Shown: positions 1 to 6,944, counted from the stretch's first letter. The stretch: 15,744 bases of DNA from Cenarchaeum sp. SB0662_bin_33 (GCA_009840065.1 VXON01000100.1:1-15744), one strand, 5' to 3'. The notes: generated by a model not told the origin, from the sequence alone. Made by a program: numbers and translations.

Positions 1-190
1 TTTTGGCATCCTTCTGTGCTATTATGTTACGTAACTCAGCATTCTCGCTATATACGAAAGTGTTTTGCTTTTTGAAGTTGATCGTGTGTAAAAACGATGA
101 CGCGTGCACTAAATGAAAAATTAATGGTTTCTATTACCAATCATGGGTGTTTTAAACGATTTTTTGGTATTGAATAGTAATCATTGGCTA
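1..190. other. AT-rich left flank, no gene seen
   Basis: No open frame here has a recognisable product; the short frames are interrupted and resemble no family I know. The stretch contains one plus-orientation copy of the four-copy repeat (55-80). About 110 bp of AT-rich DNA then separates it from the inverted copy at 191-212. I saw no tRNA-like fold, no CRISPR array and no clear promoter. It may be decayed mobile-element DNA, because a transposase remnant follows directly, but that is inference. Confidence 0.5.
55..80 (+). repeat. Short dispersed repeat, copy 1
   Basis: This 26-bp copy contains the core GAAAGTGTTTTGCTTTTTGA followed by AGTTG. It matches the copy at 15691-15716 at 25 of 26 positions. 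Its first 22 bases match the reverse complement of 191-212 with one mismatch, giving an inverted pair with 114 bp between the arms. What it is remains open: a terminal repeat of a small non-autonomous element, a leftover piece of transposase coding sequence, or a genome-wide short repeat. Confidence 0.7.
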
Positions 191-212
191 TTCAAAAAGC
201 AAAGCACTTTCG
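191..212 (-). repeat. Short dispersed repeat, copy 2, joined to the transposase remnant
   Basis: On the minus strand these 22 bases match copy 1 (55-76) with a single change, T to C at position 9 of the repeat. Matching stops after TTTTTGAA, so the trailing GTTG seen in the other copies is absent. Its first base is the third base of the Asn codon of the transposase HTN motif, so this copy marks the exact junction where the transposase reading frame is lost. Confidence 0.7.
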
Positions 213-475
213 TTTGTATGAATTTTGTTGTCCTCTCCGGAAGCGTATTCGCCCTCGCTGTGGTTGGCCGTCTCATGTTCATAACCCCTTTTCCCAAGGG
301 AGCTGTAGGCCTCATACTCATCCGTATACACTCTGGAGCCTAGCTCGACTGTCTCTTCGACTATGTCTGCCAACTTTTTGTCACCCTTATGGACATTATA
401 CACCACGCATACAGGGTTGCTAGAGCAACTGGGCTGACAGACTATCCCGCATGGCGGTGGTGTAACATCACCCAA
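191..475 (-). pseudogene. IS1595-family (ISXO2-like) transposase fragment, truncated at both ends
   Basis: Read on the minus strand from a TTG at 475, the frame gives 95 residues ending at 188. Residues about 45-88 fit the DDE-type ISXO2/IS1595 transposase domain: GSRVYTDEYEAYSSL (likely catalytic Asp at residue 52), then NHSEGEYASG (71-80), then IHTN (85-88). Family members are usually well over 200 residues. The N-terminal zinc-ribbon region and the first catalytic Asp are missing, and so is everything after HTN. Immediately after the Asn codon the frame runs into the short repeat at 191-212, which supplies seven foreign residues (ESALLFE) and a stop. The TTG is only where the open frame permits a start; a stop lies upstream in the same frame. 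The 5' break falls just before the uL3 promoter. This is a dead remnant of an insertion that ended next to the ribosomal operon. Confidence 0.82.
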
Positions 476-495
476 CTTTGGGAGGAACCTAATAG

Positions 496-510
496 TATGT
501 TATATATGTA
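496..510 (+). promoter_or_regulatory. TATA-box promoter of the ribosomal operon
   Basis: TTATATAT at 500-507 lies about 31 bp before the uL3 ATG at 535, with an AT-rich stretch upstream where a BRE would sit. Archaeal transcription normally starts about 22-27 bp downstream of the TATA centre, which predicts a start around 526-532 and a leader of only a few bases. No Shine-Dalgarno motif is visible before the ATG, which fits a nearly leaderless mRNA. This is the only promoter-like element I see before the 16-gene cluster. Confidence 0.55.
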
Positions 511-534
511 GTACAGTAGCCTGAAACTCTTATT

Positions 535-1524
535 ATGGGACACAGAAAGCACAGCCAGCCCCGGCGCGGAAGTCTGGCATATCTGCCGCGGGGCAGGGCA
601 AAGAGCATGGAGGCGCGCATAAGAGGATACGCTAGGAGTTATGAGGGCGAGCCCAGCATGGTTGTGCACTGTGGATTCAAAGCCGGCTGCATACAGATAG
701 TCAGCATAGATGATCGTGAAAAGACTCCCAATGCCGGCAAGCAGTTGGTAAGTCTAGGCACGGTCTTGGTCACGCCCCCGGTCACCGTCGTCGGATGGCG
801 TGGATACAGCAAGGATGCCAACGGACATCATGCAGAATTTGATGTATATGCGGATACGTTGCCAAGAAGAATAACAAAAAAAATCAACCTGAGCACCACC
901 GATGAGAAACAAAAAAAGTCCGAGAATCTAGACAATATAGAGAGAATCAACGCCATCATAGCAGTAGTCCCTAGTGATGCAGGTCTTGAGCAGAAGAAGC
1001 CCTACATATTCGAGGCGCCCATTGAGGGTGGTTCCATACCCGACAGGGCCAAATACGTGCAGAATCTGCTGGGCAAGACAGTGAGGGTGTCGGACTTGTT
1101 TCAGAGAGGTGGATCTGTGGATGTGGCCGCCATAACCAAAGGCAAGGGCTGGCAGGGCGTAATAAAGAGGTACGGCGCCAAGCGCAAGCAGCACAAGTCC
1201 AGAAAGTCTGTTCGTGAGTTGGGCAGTTTGGGACCCATCTCGCCTCAGTATGTGATGTATACTGTTCCTAGGGCAGGCCAAATGGGCTTTCATCAACGGG
1301 TTGAGTACAACAAGCGCATAATGATAATGGGGGACAGCAAGGATGGTGACTATAACATAAACCCACCCGGGGGATTCAAGCACTTTGGTAATGTACAGGG
1401 AGACTACATAATACTACGAGGGTCAGTTCCCGGGGCTTACAGGCGTCTAGTAAAGATTCGGACCCAGATACGAAATGCTCCCAAAAAGATTGCAGAGCCT
1501 CGCATACTAGAGGTAGTAATATGA
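535..1524 (+). CDS. rpl3: Large-subunit ribosomal protein uL3 (L3)
   Basis: uL3 is one of the first proteins to bind 23S rRNA and reaches towards the peptidyl transferase centre. The 329-residue product has the archaeal/eukaryotic form: the N-terminus begins MGHRKHSQPRRGSLAYLPRGR, and the central part carries KGKGWQGVIKRYG (about 200-212) and the PRAGQMGFHQRVEYNKR segment, the region that extends towards the catalytic centre. The length matches archaeal L3 and the frame is intact. The ATG at 535 is supported by the conserved N-terminus and by the TATA box about 31 bp upstream. This is the first gene of the cluster, as usual in archaeal S10-type operons. Its TGA overlaps the uL4 ATG (ATGA), suggesting translational coupling. 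Confidence 0.97.
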   Translation: MGHRKHSQPRRGSLAYLPRGRAKSMEARIRGYARSYEGEPSMVVHCGFKAGCIQIVSIDDREKTPNAGKQLVSLGTVLVTPPVTVVGWRGYSKDANGHHAEFDVYADTLPRRITKKINLSTTDEKQKKSENLDNIERINAIIAVVPSDAGLEQKKPYIFEAPIEGGSIPDRAKYVQNLLGKTVRVSDLFQRGGSVDVAAITKGKGWQGVIKRYGAKRKQHKSRKSVRELGSLGPISPQYVMYTVPRAGQMGFHQRVEYNKRIMIMGDSKDGDYNINPPGGFKHFGNVQGDYIILRGSVPGAYRRLVKIRTQIRNAPKKIAEPRILEVVI

Positions 1525-2324
1525 GGGTAGCAGTATATGGCTTGGACGGTGTAGTGTCAGGAGGGGTTGATCTGCCCCGGGTCTTTGAGACGGATACACG
1601 TCCGGATGTCATACACAAGGTATACGTGAATCTTGACTCGCACCGGTTCCAACCACAGGGTAGGCATCCAACGGCAGGCATGGATGTGGTTGCCCGCTCA
1701 GGTGATCCGCCCACAGGACGCGGCACCTCAAGGATAGCCAAGATGCTAGGAGGTGGAGGCGGCCGTCAGGGACAGGCCGGTGGCGTGGCCTCTGTAAGGG
1801 GTGGCCGGCAGGCACACCCACCTAGGTCCAACAAGGTAATCTGGAAACGAGTCAACAAAAAGGAGAACAGGTTAGCACTCTGCTCGGCCATCGCATATAC
1901 CACCCATATGGATGCCATACTAAAGCGGGGCCACAAGATTGGCTCCCTAAACAAGTTCCCCATAATACTGGACAGCAGCATAGAGAGTGTAGATACGACC
2001 AAGGGGCTCGTTGACATACTAAGGAGACTAGACCTACTCGGGGACATGGAGCGCCTAAAGTCCCGCAAGGGCCGCACGGGCAAGTCGGCACTACGCGGCC
2101 GAGGCAAGAAGGTGGGAAAGAGTATACTCTTTGTCGTCTCCGGGGACGTACCCCTAAAGAAGGCCTCCGGTTCACTGCCCGGCATAGATGTCGTGCCCGC
2201 CAGAGACCTGAGTGTCCTAGACTTGGCGCCTGGTGCTAATCCAGCCAGGCTGACAATCTACTCGCAGGGAGCATTAGAGGAGATCTCTAAGTTTAGCTGC
2301 AAGCAGCTGGAGATAGTACAATGA
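1521..2324 (+). CDS. rpl4: Large-subunit ribosomal protein uL4 (L4)
   Basis: uL4 is an early-assembly protein whose extended loop lines the peptide exit tunnel. The 267 residues show the archaeal L4e pattern: the long Gly/Arg-rich loop (about residues 59-103, with TGRGTSRIAKMLGGGGG and the GGRQAHPPR segment), followed by the NKKENRLALCSAIAYT helix and a basic stretch near GRTGKSALRGRGKKVGKS. Length is typical for archaea. The ATG at 1521 overlaps the uL3 stop by 4 bp, and the uL4 stop in turn overlaps the uL23 ATG, so L3-L4-L23 are likely translated as a coupled set. Nothing is disrupted. Confidence 0.96.
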   Translation: MRVAVYGLDGVVSGGVDLPRVFETDTRPDVIHKVYVNLDSHRFQPQGRHPTAGMDVVARSGDPPTGRGTSRIAKMLGGGGGRQGQAGGVASVRGGRQAHPPRSNKVIWKRVNKKENRLALCSAIAYTTHMDAILKRGHKIGSLNKFPIILDSSIESVDTTKGLVDILRRLDLLGDMERLKSRKGRTGKSALRGRGKKVGKSILFVVSGDVPLKKASGSLPGIDVVPARDLSVLDLAPGANPARLTIYSQGALEEISKFSCKQLEIVQ

Positions 2325-2635
2325 ACAAGACAAAATATTACGATCATAATCGAACTGTAGAGATTACAATGACACCAAGGCAGGCTGCAAAGGTAATAAT
2401 AAAGCCCCACATCACAGAGAGGACCTTTGACATGGTAGAGAGTTTTGCGCGTATCTGCTTTATAGTGGACAGGTCAGCCTCAAAGCCAGAGATTCATAAG
2501 GCAGTATCCGTATTGTATAATGTGGAGCCGATAAAAATAAACACCACCCGGACAGTATATGGCAAGAAGGCGTTTGTGGTGTTAGAGAGTACAGAAAAGG
2601 CCAAGGATCTGGCCACGGACATAGGAATGCTATAA
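2321..2635 (+). CDS. rpl23: Large-subunit ribosomal protein uL23 (L23)
   Basis: uL23 sits at the exit of the peptide tunnel, where it helps dock the signal recognition particle and the translocon. Conserved features are IIKPHITERTFDMVE (about residues 26-40), FIVDRSASKPEIHKAV, and YNVEPIKINT, ending in a short C-terminus. The ATG at 2321 overlaps the uL4 stop (ATGA) and gives 104 residues. A second in-frame ATG at 2369 would give about 88 residues, closer to the usual archaeal length, so the first 16 residues may be a lineage-specific extension or untranslated. I kept the upstream start because of the coupling overlap. The next gene is uS19, not uL2 as in most archaea. Confidence 0.94.
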   Translation: MNKTKYYDHNRTVEITMTPRQAAKVIIKPHITERTFDMVESFARICFIVDRSASKPEIHKAVSVLYNVEPIKINTTRTVYGKKAFVVLESTEKAKDLATDIGML

Positions 2636-2658
2636 TATGGATTACAAGGGTGTATTTT

Positions 2659-3066
2659 ATGGTTAAAAAATTTGATTACCGCGGCATTCCGCTAGAAGAG
2701 TTGGAGAGGATGTCGCTGGACCAGCAGCTAAAGTTGTTCAACTCCCGGCAGCGTCGCACACTGCGTAGATACATGTCCAACGGTATATCCGATGATCGGC
2801 GAAAATTAATAGAGAATATCAAAGTGGCAAAGGCGAACAAGGAGGATACGTCGATAAAGACGCACCTGCGGGACTTGATCATACTGCCGTACCACGTGGG
2901 GGTTACGCTAAAGGTGTACTCGGGTAAGGAGTTTGTACCCGTAAACATAACTACAGAGATGATAGGTCACTATGTGGGCGAATATGTTATTACAAACAAG
3001 AGGGTGACACATGGTTCACCGGGTGTTGGTGCGTCCCGTTCCAGCCTATATGTGCCATTAAAGTGA
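2659..3066 (+). CDS. rps19: Small-subunit ribosomal protein uS19 (S19)
   Basis: uS19 binds the head of the small subunit beside uS13, near the A-site finger. The product (135 residues from ATG 2659, MVKKFDYRG) has the archaeal S15/S19e form: an N-terminal helical extension (SLDQQLKLFNSRQRRTLRR), then HLRDLIILPYHVGVTLKVYSG, the IGHYVGEYVITNKRVTHGSPGVGASRSS region, and the end YVPLK. An in-frame GTG at 2650 would add three residues, but it lies within a purine-rich AAGGGTG stretch better read as the ribosome-binding site for the ATG. It follows uL23 by 23 bp, the space where uL2 is normally found. Confidence 0.95.
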   Translation: MVKKFDYRGIPLEELERMSLDQQLKLFNSRQRRTLRRYMSNGISDDRRKLIENIKVAKANKEDTSIKTHLRDLIILPYHVGVTLKVYSGKEFVPVNITTEMIGHYVGEYVITNKRVTHGSPGVGASRSSLYVPLK

Positions 3067-3072
3067 TGTGTT

Positions 3073-3537
3073 ATGGTAAAGTTTGATTATGCTTATCAGT
3101 ATTACAATCCCGTAAGCGATGCGCGCGCCGCCATACGCCAGATCTCCATATCACACAAACATGCCCGGGAGATAGGCGTGGCCATAAAGGGGCTCTTGGT
3201 GGAGGATGCCAAGGATTACCTCGAAAAGGTCATTGAAAAAAAGAGGGCCATACCCTTTGGCCGATACAAGACTCAGGTGGGACACCGCTCAGATTCCGGC
3301 GTGATGGCAGGCCGGTATCCCGAAAAGGCAGCCAAGGCCATACTACAGTTATTGGACAGTCTGGAGAATAATGCAGAGTTTCGAGGTCTTGACCTAGACC
3401 GGCTGACCATAGTAAATGTAACCACCCACAAGGGCACCATAATGAAGAGGTTTACACCTAGGGCCATGGGACGCACATCACCAAAGAACGATGCGCTCGT
3501 CCATGTTGAGGTTGTGGCTAGGGATGTGTCCGAATAA
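3073..3537 (+). CDS. rpl22: Large-subunit ribosomal protein uL22 (L22)
   Basis: uL22 contacts all 23S rRNA domains and lines the exit tunnel with a long beta-hairpin. The 154 residues follow the archaeal/eukaryotic L17e pattern: ARAAIRQISISHKHAREIG near the start, AKDYLEKVIEKKRAIPF, the archaeal insert GHRSDSGVMAGRYPEKAAKAI, and the hairpin end KRFTPRAMGRTSPKND. The ATG lies six bases after the uS19 stop. The TAA shares its final A with the uS3 ATG (TAATG), a tight coupled junction. The reading frame is intact. Confidence 0.96.
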   Translation: MVKFDYAYQYYNPVSDARAAIRQISISHKHAREIGVAIKGLLVEDAKDYLEKVIEKKRAIPFGRYKTQVGHRSDSGVMAGRYPEKAAKAILQLLDSLENNAEFRGLDLDRLTIVNVTTHKGTIMKRFTPRAMGRTSPKNDALVHVEVVARDVSE

Positions 3538-4253
3538 TGTCTGCCACCAAAAAGATGATTCAGGACAACTACAAGATGATGCTGCTGCGGGATCATCTCC
3601 GGGAGGAGATAAAGGAGGCGGGCTTTAGTCACTTTGACATTCAAAAACAGCCCACGGGAACCCGCGTGTCACTATACGTGGTACGGCCCGGCGTGGTCAT
3701 TGGCCGAAAGGGTGCCGTCATACGCGCCCTCACAGAAGAGTTAGAGTCCAAGTTCGACTACAAGAGCCCGCAGATACGTGTTGAGGAGATAGTAAAGCCC
3801 GAGCTCTCCCCAAGCGTCATGTGTAACAGGATGGCATCACTGATAGAGCGTGGTACGGCATTCAGGCGGGCCACCATGTGGACACTGCGCCAAGTGATGG
3901 AGGCGGGCGCCATGGGAATACAGATTACAGTATCCGGCAAACTCCGGGGGGATCGTTCCTCCTTTGAGAAGCATACCGAGGGCATACTGCCAAGAGCCGG
4001 ACACCATGCCAAGATAGTGGTGGATGAGGACATAGCCCATGTCAAGACTCCGATGGGCCTGATTGGCATACGTATCAGAATAGCCCACAAAGACAAGGTA
4101 AAACCAGAGTTTCTGCTCACCGGCCAAAATATTGATGCCGCACAAGATATAAAACACAAAGACAAGCCATCTGCACGGACAGAGTCAGAGTTGATACAGC
4201 AGGAAGTGAAGAAGATAAAAGAGGAAGATGATGCTGAGGGGGTACTCAAATGA
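3537..4253 (+). CDS. rps3: Small-subunit ribosomal protein uS3 (S3)
   Basis: uS3 sits at the mRNA entry side of the small-subunit head. The 238-residue product contains a type-2 KH domain with the GxxG loop as IGRKG (residues 55-59) inside VRPGVVIGRKGAVIRAL. The C-terminal S3 domain is marked by AGAMGIQITVSGKLRGDRSS and by HVKTPMGLIGIRIRIAHK. The last roughly 35 residues form a charged, Lys/Glu-rich tail, as in many archaeal and eukaryotic S3 proteins. The start overlaps the uL22 stop, and the stop overlaps the uL29 start (ATGA). Confidence 0.97.
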   Translation: MSATKKMIQDNYKMMLLRDHLREEIKEAGFSHFDIQKQPTGTRVSLYVVRPGVVIGRKGAVIRALTEELESKFDYKSPQIRVEEIVKPELSPSVMCNRMASLIERGTAFRRATMWTLRQVMEAGAMGIQITVSGKLRGDRSSFEKHTEGILPRAGHHAKIVVDEDIAHVKTPMGLIGIRIRIAHKDKVKPEFLLTGQNIDAAQDIKHKDKPSARTESELIQQEVKKIKEEDDAEGVLK

Positions 4254-4453
4254 CTCGCCTTAGGATGAGGACGATTCGCGCAATGAGTCCGGAACACCTA
4301 GAAGAGACCATACTGGACTCCCAAGGTGAGCTGGCAAAACTGCGTGTAGACCTAGCCAAGGGCACGCAGCGCAAACACCATGGCAAGATAAAGCCGCTTC
4401 GACGGGATATTGCCCGCATGCTGACTAGGCAGGGGGAGTTGAGACGCGAATGA
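4250..4453 (+). CDS. rpl29: Large-subunit ribosomal protein uL29 (L29)
   Basis: uL29 is a small helical protein next to uL23 at the tunnel exit. The 67 residues show the family layout of two antiparallel helices: an N-terminal part with RAMSPEHLEETILDSQGELAKLR, a turn with a GTQRKHHGKIK segment, and IARMLTRQGELRRE at the end. Length is normal. It overlaps uS3 upstream (ATGA) and the Rpp29 gene downstream (ATGATG at 4450-4455). Its place between uS3 and the RNase P subunit is the conserved archaeal order. Confidence 0.94.
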   Translation: MTRLRMRTIRAMSPEHLEETILDSQGELAKLRVDLAKGTQRKHHGKIKPLRRDIARMLTRQGELRRE

Positions 4454-4674
4454 TGCTCATAGGAGCCCATGCAGAGGTGACGGATGCCACAAACCCTTAT
4501 GCCATAGGACTAAGCGGCACAATATCATTGGAGACCAAAAACATGCTTACCATAAATACGGAGAGAGGAGTGCGCATGCTGCCCAAACTCCACTGCACTT
4601 GGAGCATCAACGGGGTAAAGGTGGAAGGTAGTACAATACACGGGCATCCATACCAGAGGTTGACATGGAAATGA
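4450..4674 (+). CDS. rnp1: RNase P protein component 1 (Rpp29/Pop4 family)
   Basis: This subunit works with Rpp21 and the RNase P RNA to trim the 5' leader of precursor tRNAs. The 74 residues give the small Sm-like beta-barrel expected of the family: MLIGAHAEVTDATNPYAIGLSG, then TISLETKNMLTINTERGV, the stretch that in Rpp29 reads G-x-V-x-x-E-T-K-N-x-L, and a short end at PYQRLTWK. Archaeal members are often about 90-130 residues, so this is a minimal form with little beyond the barrel. Two consecutive ATG codons (4450, 4453) could start it. The gene sits between uL29 and uS17, the known archaeal location, and overlaps uS17 by 10 bp. Assignment rests on the motif plus position. Confidence 0.87.
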   Translation: MMLIGAHAEVTDATNPYAIGLSGTISLETKNMLTINTERGVRMLPKLHCTWSINGVKVEGSTIHGHPYQRLTWK

Positions 4675-4985
4675 TCGGTATAGACACAACTCCGCCTACA
4701 GATACCTGTACTGACACGAACTGTCCGTATCATGGGGGACTGCCGATTCGAGGCAAACTCTTGGAGGGAAGGGTGTCTAGCATAAAGGCAAAAAAGACGA
4801 TAACGTTACAGCGGGAATCTCCCGTATACATAAAAAAGTTCAAGCGGTACGCCCGCAGCAAGAGTACGATACACGCGCATGTTCCAGAGTGCATGGATGT
4901 GGAGGATGGCGACATAGTACTGACCGCCGAGTGTCGTCCCCTCTCAAAGTCAATATCTTTTGTAGTCGTGGAGGTTCGAGCATAG
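4665..4985 (+). CDS. rps17: Small-subunit ribosomal protein uS17 (S17)
   Basis: uS17 is a primary 16S rRNA binder with an OB fold. The 106 residues include the archaeal N-terminal extension with two cysteines (C15 and C20, in TDTCTDTNCPYHGGLPIRG), then the OB core LEGRVSSIKAKKTITLQRE, YIKKFKRYARSKSTIHAHVPE, and DGDIVLTAECRPLSKSISFVVVE. The ATG at 4665 lies inside the end of the Rpp29 gene. The TAG stop is directly followed by the uL14 start. Length and motifs are typical of archaeal S17/S11e. Confidence 0.95.
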   Translation: MEMIGIDTTPPTDTCTDTNCPYHGGLPIRGKLLEGRVSSIKAKKTITLQRESPVYIKKFKRYARSKSTIHAHVPECMDVEDGDIVLTAECRPLSKSISFVVVEVRA

Positions 4986-5408
4986 TTGGCAAAACATCCC
5001 GGGATGGGTGTGGAAGAGTTTCGTCCATATGTTACCAGAGCCATACCCGTTGGCGCCAACATCACATGCGCCGACAATTCAGGGGCAAAGATACTGCAGG
5101 TAGTCATGGTACACAAGACAAAGACTAGGGTGTCCAGGCTGCCGGCCGCGGCCGTGGGGGACTACTGTAATGTGGTAGTAAAGAAGGGACCTGCCGAGCT
5201 TCGCAAGCAGGTACACGGAGCCGTCATAATACGGCAAAAGTATCCTGTCCGGAGGTTAAACGGGATACGTGTCTGTTTTGAGGATAATGCTGCTGTAATA
5301 GTATCTGCCGAGGGTGAGATGAAGGGTACCGGCATAAAGGGTCCTGTGGCTGCAGAGGCATCAGAGAAGTGGCCACGTATAGCCAATGTGGCATCCACGG
5401 TGATATGA
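4986..5408 (+). CDS. rpl14: Large-subunit ribosomal protein uL14 (L14)
   Basis: uL14 lies at the subunit interface and helps form an intersubunit bridge with the small subunit. Conserved stretches are VTRAIPVGANITCADNSGAK, VGDYCNVVVKKGPAELRKQ, VHGAVIIRQKYPVRR, and the C-terminal KGTGIKGPVAAEASEKWPRI. From the TTG at 4986 it is 140 residues. The TTG directly follows the uS17 stop and has a GGAGGT ribosome-binding motif at 4970-4975, ten bases upstream, which favours it. The alternative ATG at 5004 would give a 134-residue protein starting MGVEEFRPYV. Either start keeps the whole fold. Confidence 0.95.
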   Translation: MAKHPGMGVEEFRPYVTRAIPVGANITCADNSGAKILQVVMVHKTKTRVSRLPAAAVGDYCNVVVKKGPAELRKQVHGAVIIRQKYPVRRLNGIRVCFEDNAAVIVSAEGEMKGTGIKGPVAAEASEKWPRIANVASTVI

Positions 5409-5409
5409 C

Positions 5410-6219
5410 ATGAGGCCCTCAAAGATTAGAAACCGAACCATACACAAGGCGCCCCTGTCCGTACTCAGCAAGATGATGTCATCCCACCTCAGCGGGGAGT
5501 TGCGCAAGTCACATGCGCATCGCAGTTTTAGAATAGTTCCCGGAGACTCTGTCCTTATAAAGAGGGGAGTCTACAAGGGTGTAGATGGCAAGGTTGAGAA
5601 GATAGACCTGCGCCTGGGCGTTGCCATCAGTGGTATACAGGATGAGAAGATCGAAGGCAAAAAGATCGATATATACATACACCCATCAAACTTGGTGATT
5701 ACTGCCCTGAATCTAGATGACAAGTGGCGTGCCAAGAAACTAAAGGTGGATCCTGCAAGGATGGAGACATCTGGTCAGGCCGGAGCCGGTGTGATATCCG
5801 GTCAGAGTACAGGTACTGCCCGGCTCCTCTCTGCCGGATCCGCAAAGGCCTCTGATGACACTACCGAAGGACTGCTCCCTGACTATACTGTAAGTGCATC
5901 AGAAGAAGAGGGAAGCGTATCCTTGGAGGGTGCCAAGAGAGTATCAGATGAGCGTCCAACTGACAATTATGAGGATAGCCCCGAATCATCAGTAAGTACG
6001 CTCAAAATGATGCATGATAACTTGGAGGAGACGATTATAGATGAGCCGCTCCCCGAGGATGATGTAGAGGCAGCAAAAGTAAAGAAGGATTCATCTTTGG
6101 ATCATAACAAAGAAGAGAAGGATACAGATGAGTTACCATTTGATGAGGATATGCCTGGGGCTGAGTTCACACATGAATCCAAGGATGATATACCAAAGGG
6201 TGAGGAGGACAAGTCATAA
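5410..6219 (+). CDS. rpl24: Large-subunit ribosomal protein uL24 (L24) with long acidic C-terminal tail
   Basis: uL24 is an assembly-initiator protein that binds 23S rRNA near the tunnel exit. Residues 1 to about 115 form the archaeal L24/L26e core: an N-terminal RNRTIHKAPLSVLSKMMSS, then the KOW motif PGDSVLIKRGVYKGVDGKVEKID (about 44-66), and IYIHPSNLVITALNLDD. Archaeal members usually end soon after this. Here the frame continues for about 150 residues rich in Asp, Glu, Ser and Lys, with little hydrophobic content, so the tail is probably disordered. There is no stop in between, and its TAA shares its last A with the eS4 ATG (TAATG), so the tail is part of the gene rather than a frame error. 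Such a tail could mimic RNA or bind a basic partner; this is inference. Confidence 0.94.
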   Translation: MRPSKIRNRTIHKAPLSVLSKMMSSHLSGELRKSHAHRSFRIVPGDSVLIKRGVYKGVDGKVEKIDLRLGVAISGIQDEKIEGKKIDIYIHPSNLVITALNLDDKWRAKKLKVDPARMETSGQAGAGVISGQSTGTARLLSAGSAKASDDTTEGLLPDYTVSASEEEGSVSLEGAKRVSDERPTDNYEDSPESSVSTLKMMHDNLEETIIDEPLPEDDVEAAKVKKDSSLDHNKEEKDTDELPFDEDMPGAEFTHESKDDIPKGEEDKS

Positions 6220-6944
6220 TGGTAAGTATATCCGGCAGTAAAAAGTTAAAGAGGCAGATGGCTCCGGTCTTTTGGGGAATAACCCGCAAGGACAAGAGAT
6301 TTGTTGTCGCCTCAAGACCAGGCCCCCATCCACACAGCAGGTCCATACCCACGGCGGTGTTCCTCCGGGACATGCTCGGCATAGTGTATACGCTACGGGA
6401 GGCCAAGGTGGCCATATACGATGGTGGTGTAAAGGTGGACGGCGTGGTTCGAAGGTCAATACATCACGGCATTGGTCTTATGGATATCGTACAGCTCAAG
6501 AACATGCCCGGAGCCTACAAGATGATTCCCGTAAAGGGCAGGCTACTTCAGCCCGTGCAGGTATCCGATGACGAGATAGGTAGGAAGCTGGCCAAGGTGA
6601 CCAGCAAGACCATCATAAAAGGCAATCGCACATCACTAGGCTTTCATGATGGCCGCACCATAATAATAGGTGATGAGGAGGTGCGTGTGGGAGATAGCTG
6701 CATACTACAGGTGCCTGAACAAAAGATACTGGACATAATACCACTACAGAAGGACTGCCGCATTCTTGTGATAAAGGGTGCCAATGCTGGTGAGTCTGGT
6801 GTAATACAGAGTGTCGAGAAGGGCACGTTCATACTACCCCGCCGGGTCATAGTGTCATTGGGAGAGCGGAGTATAGGACTGCCAACGGATGCAGTAATTG
6901 CGATACCAAATAATATAGGAGAGGTAAGTAACAGTCATGAGTGA
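6219..6944 (+). CDS. rps4e: Small-subunit ribosomal protein eS4 (S4e)
   Basis: eS4 is found in archaea and eukaryotes but not bacteria, and binds the small-subunit body. The 241 residues show the family order: N-terminal GSKKLKRQMAP...W, the SRPGPHPHSRSIPTAVFLRDML block, an S4 RNA-binding domain (about 44-93) with VKVDGVVRRSIHHGIGLMD, a central domain with the GRTIIIGDEEVRVGDS segment, and a C-terminal KOW-like stretch KGANAGESGVIQSVEKG (about 186-202). A GGTGAGGAGG stretch upstream, inside the uL24 tail, provides a good ribosome-binding site for the ATG. Its last codons overlap the uL5 start by 8 bp. Confidence 0.96.
   Translation: MVSISGSKKLKRQMAPVFWGITRKDKRFVVASRPGPHPHSRSIPTAVFLRDMLGIVYTLREAKVAIYDGGVKVDGVVRRSIHHGIGLMDIVQLKNMPGAYKMIPVKGRLLQPVQVSDDEIGRKLAKVTSKTIIKGNRTSLGFHDGRTIIIGDEEVRVGDSCILQVPEQKILDIIPLQKDCRILVIKGANAGESGVIQSVEKGTFILPRRVIVSLGERSIGLPTDAVIAIPNNIGEVSNSHE

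Noticed and set aside
143..343. Plus-strand 66-codon frame in the left flank
   Set aside because: It runs antisense through the transposase remnant and the repeat, with no similarity to known proteins.
928..1383. Long minus-strand open frame of 151 codons inside uL3
   Set aside because: It lies wholly opposite a certain ribosomal gene and its translation shows no domain. Long antisense frames arise easily from the codon bias here.
3758..4297. Minus-strand open frame of 179 codons opposite uS3
   Set aside because: It is a shadow of the uS3 coding frame, with no recognisable product and no own promoter.
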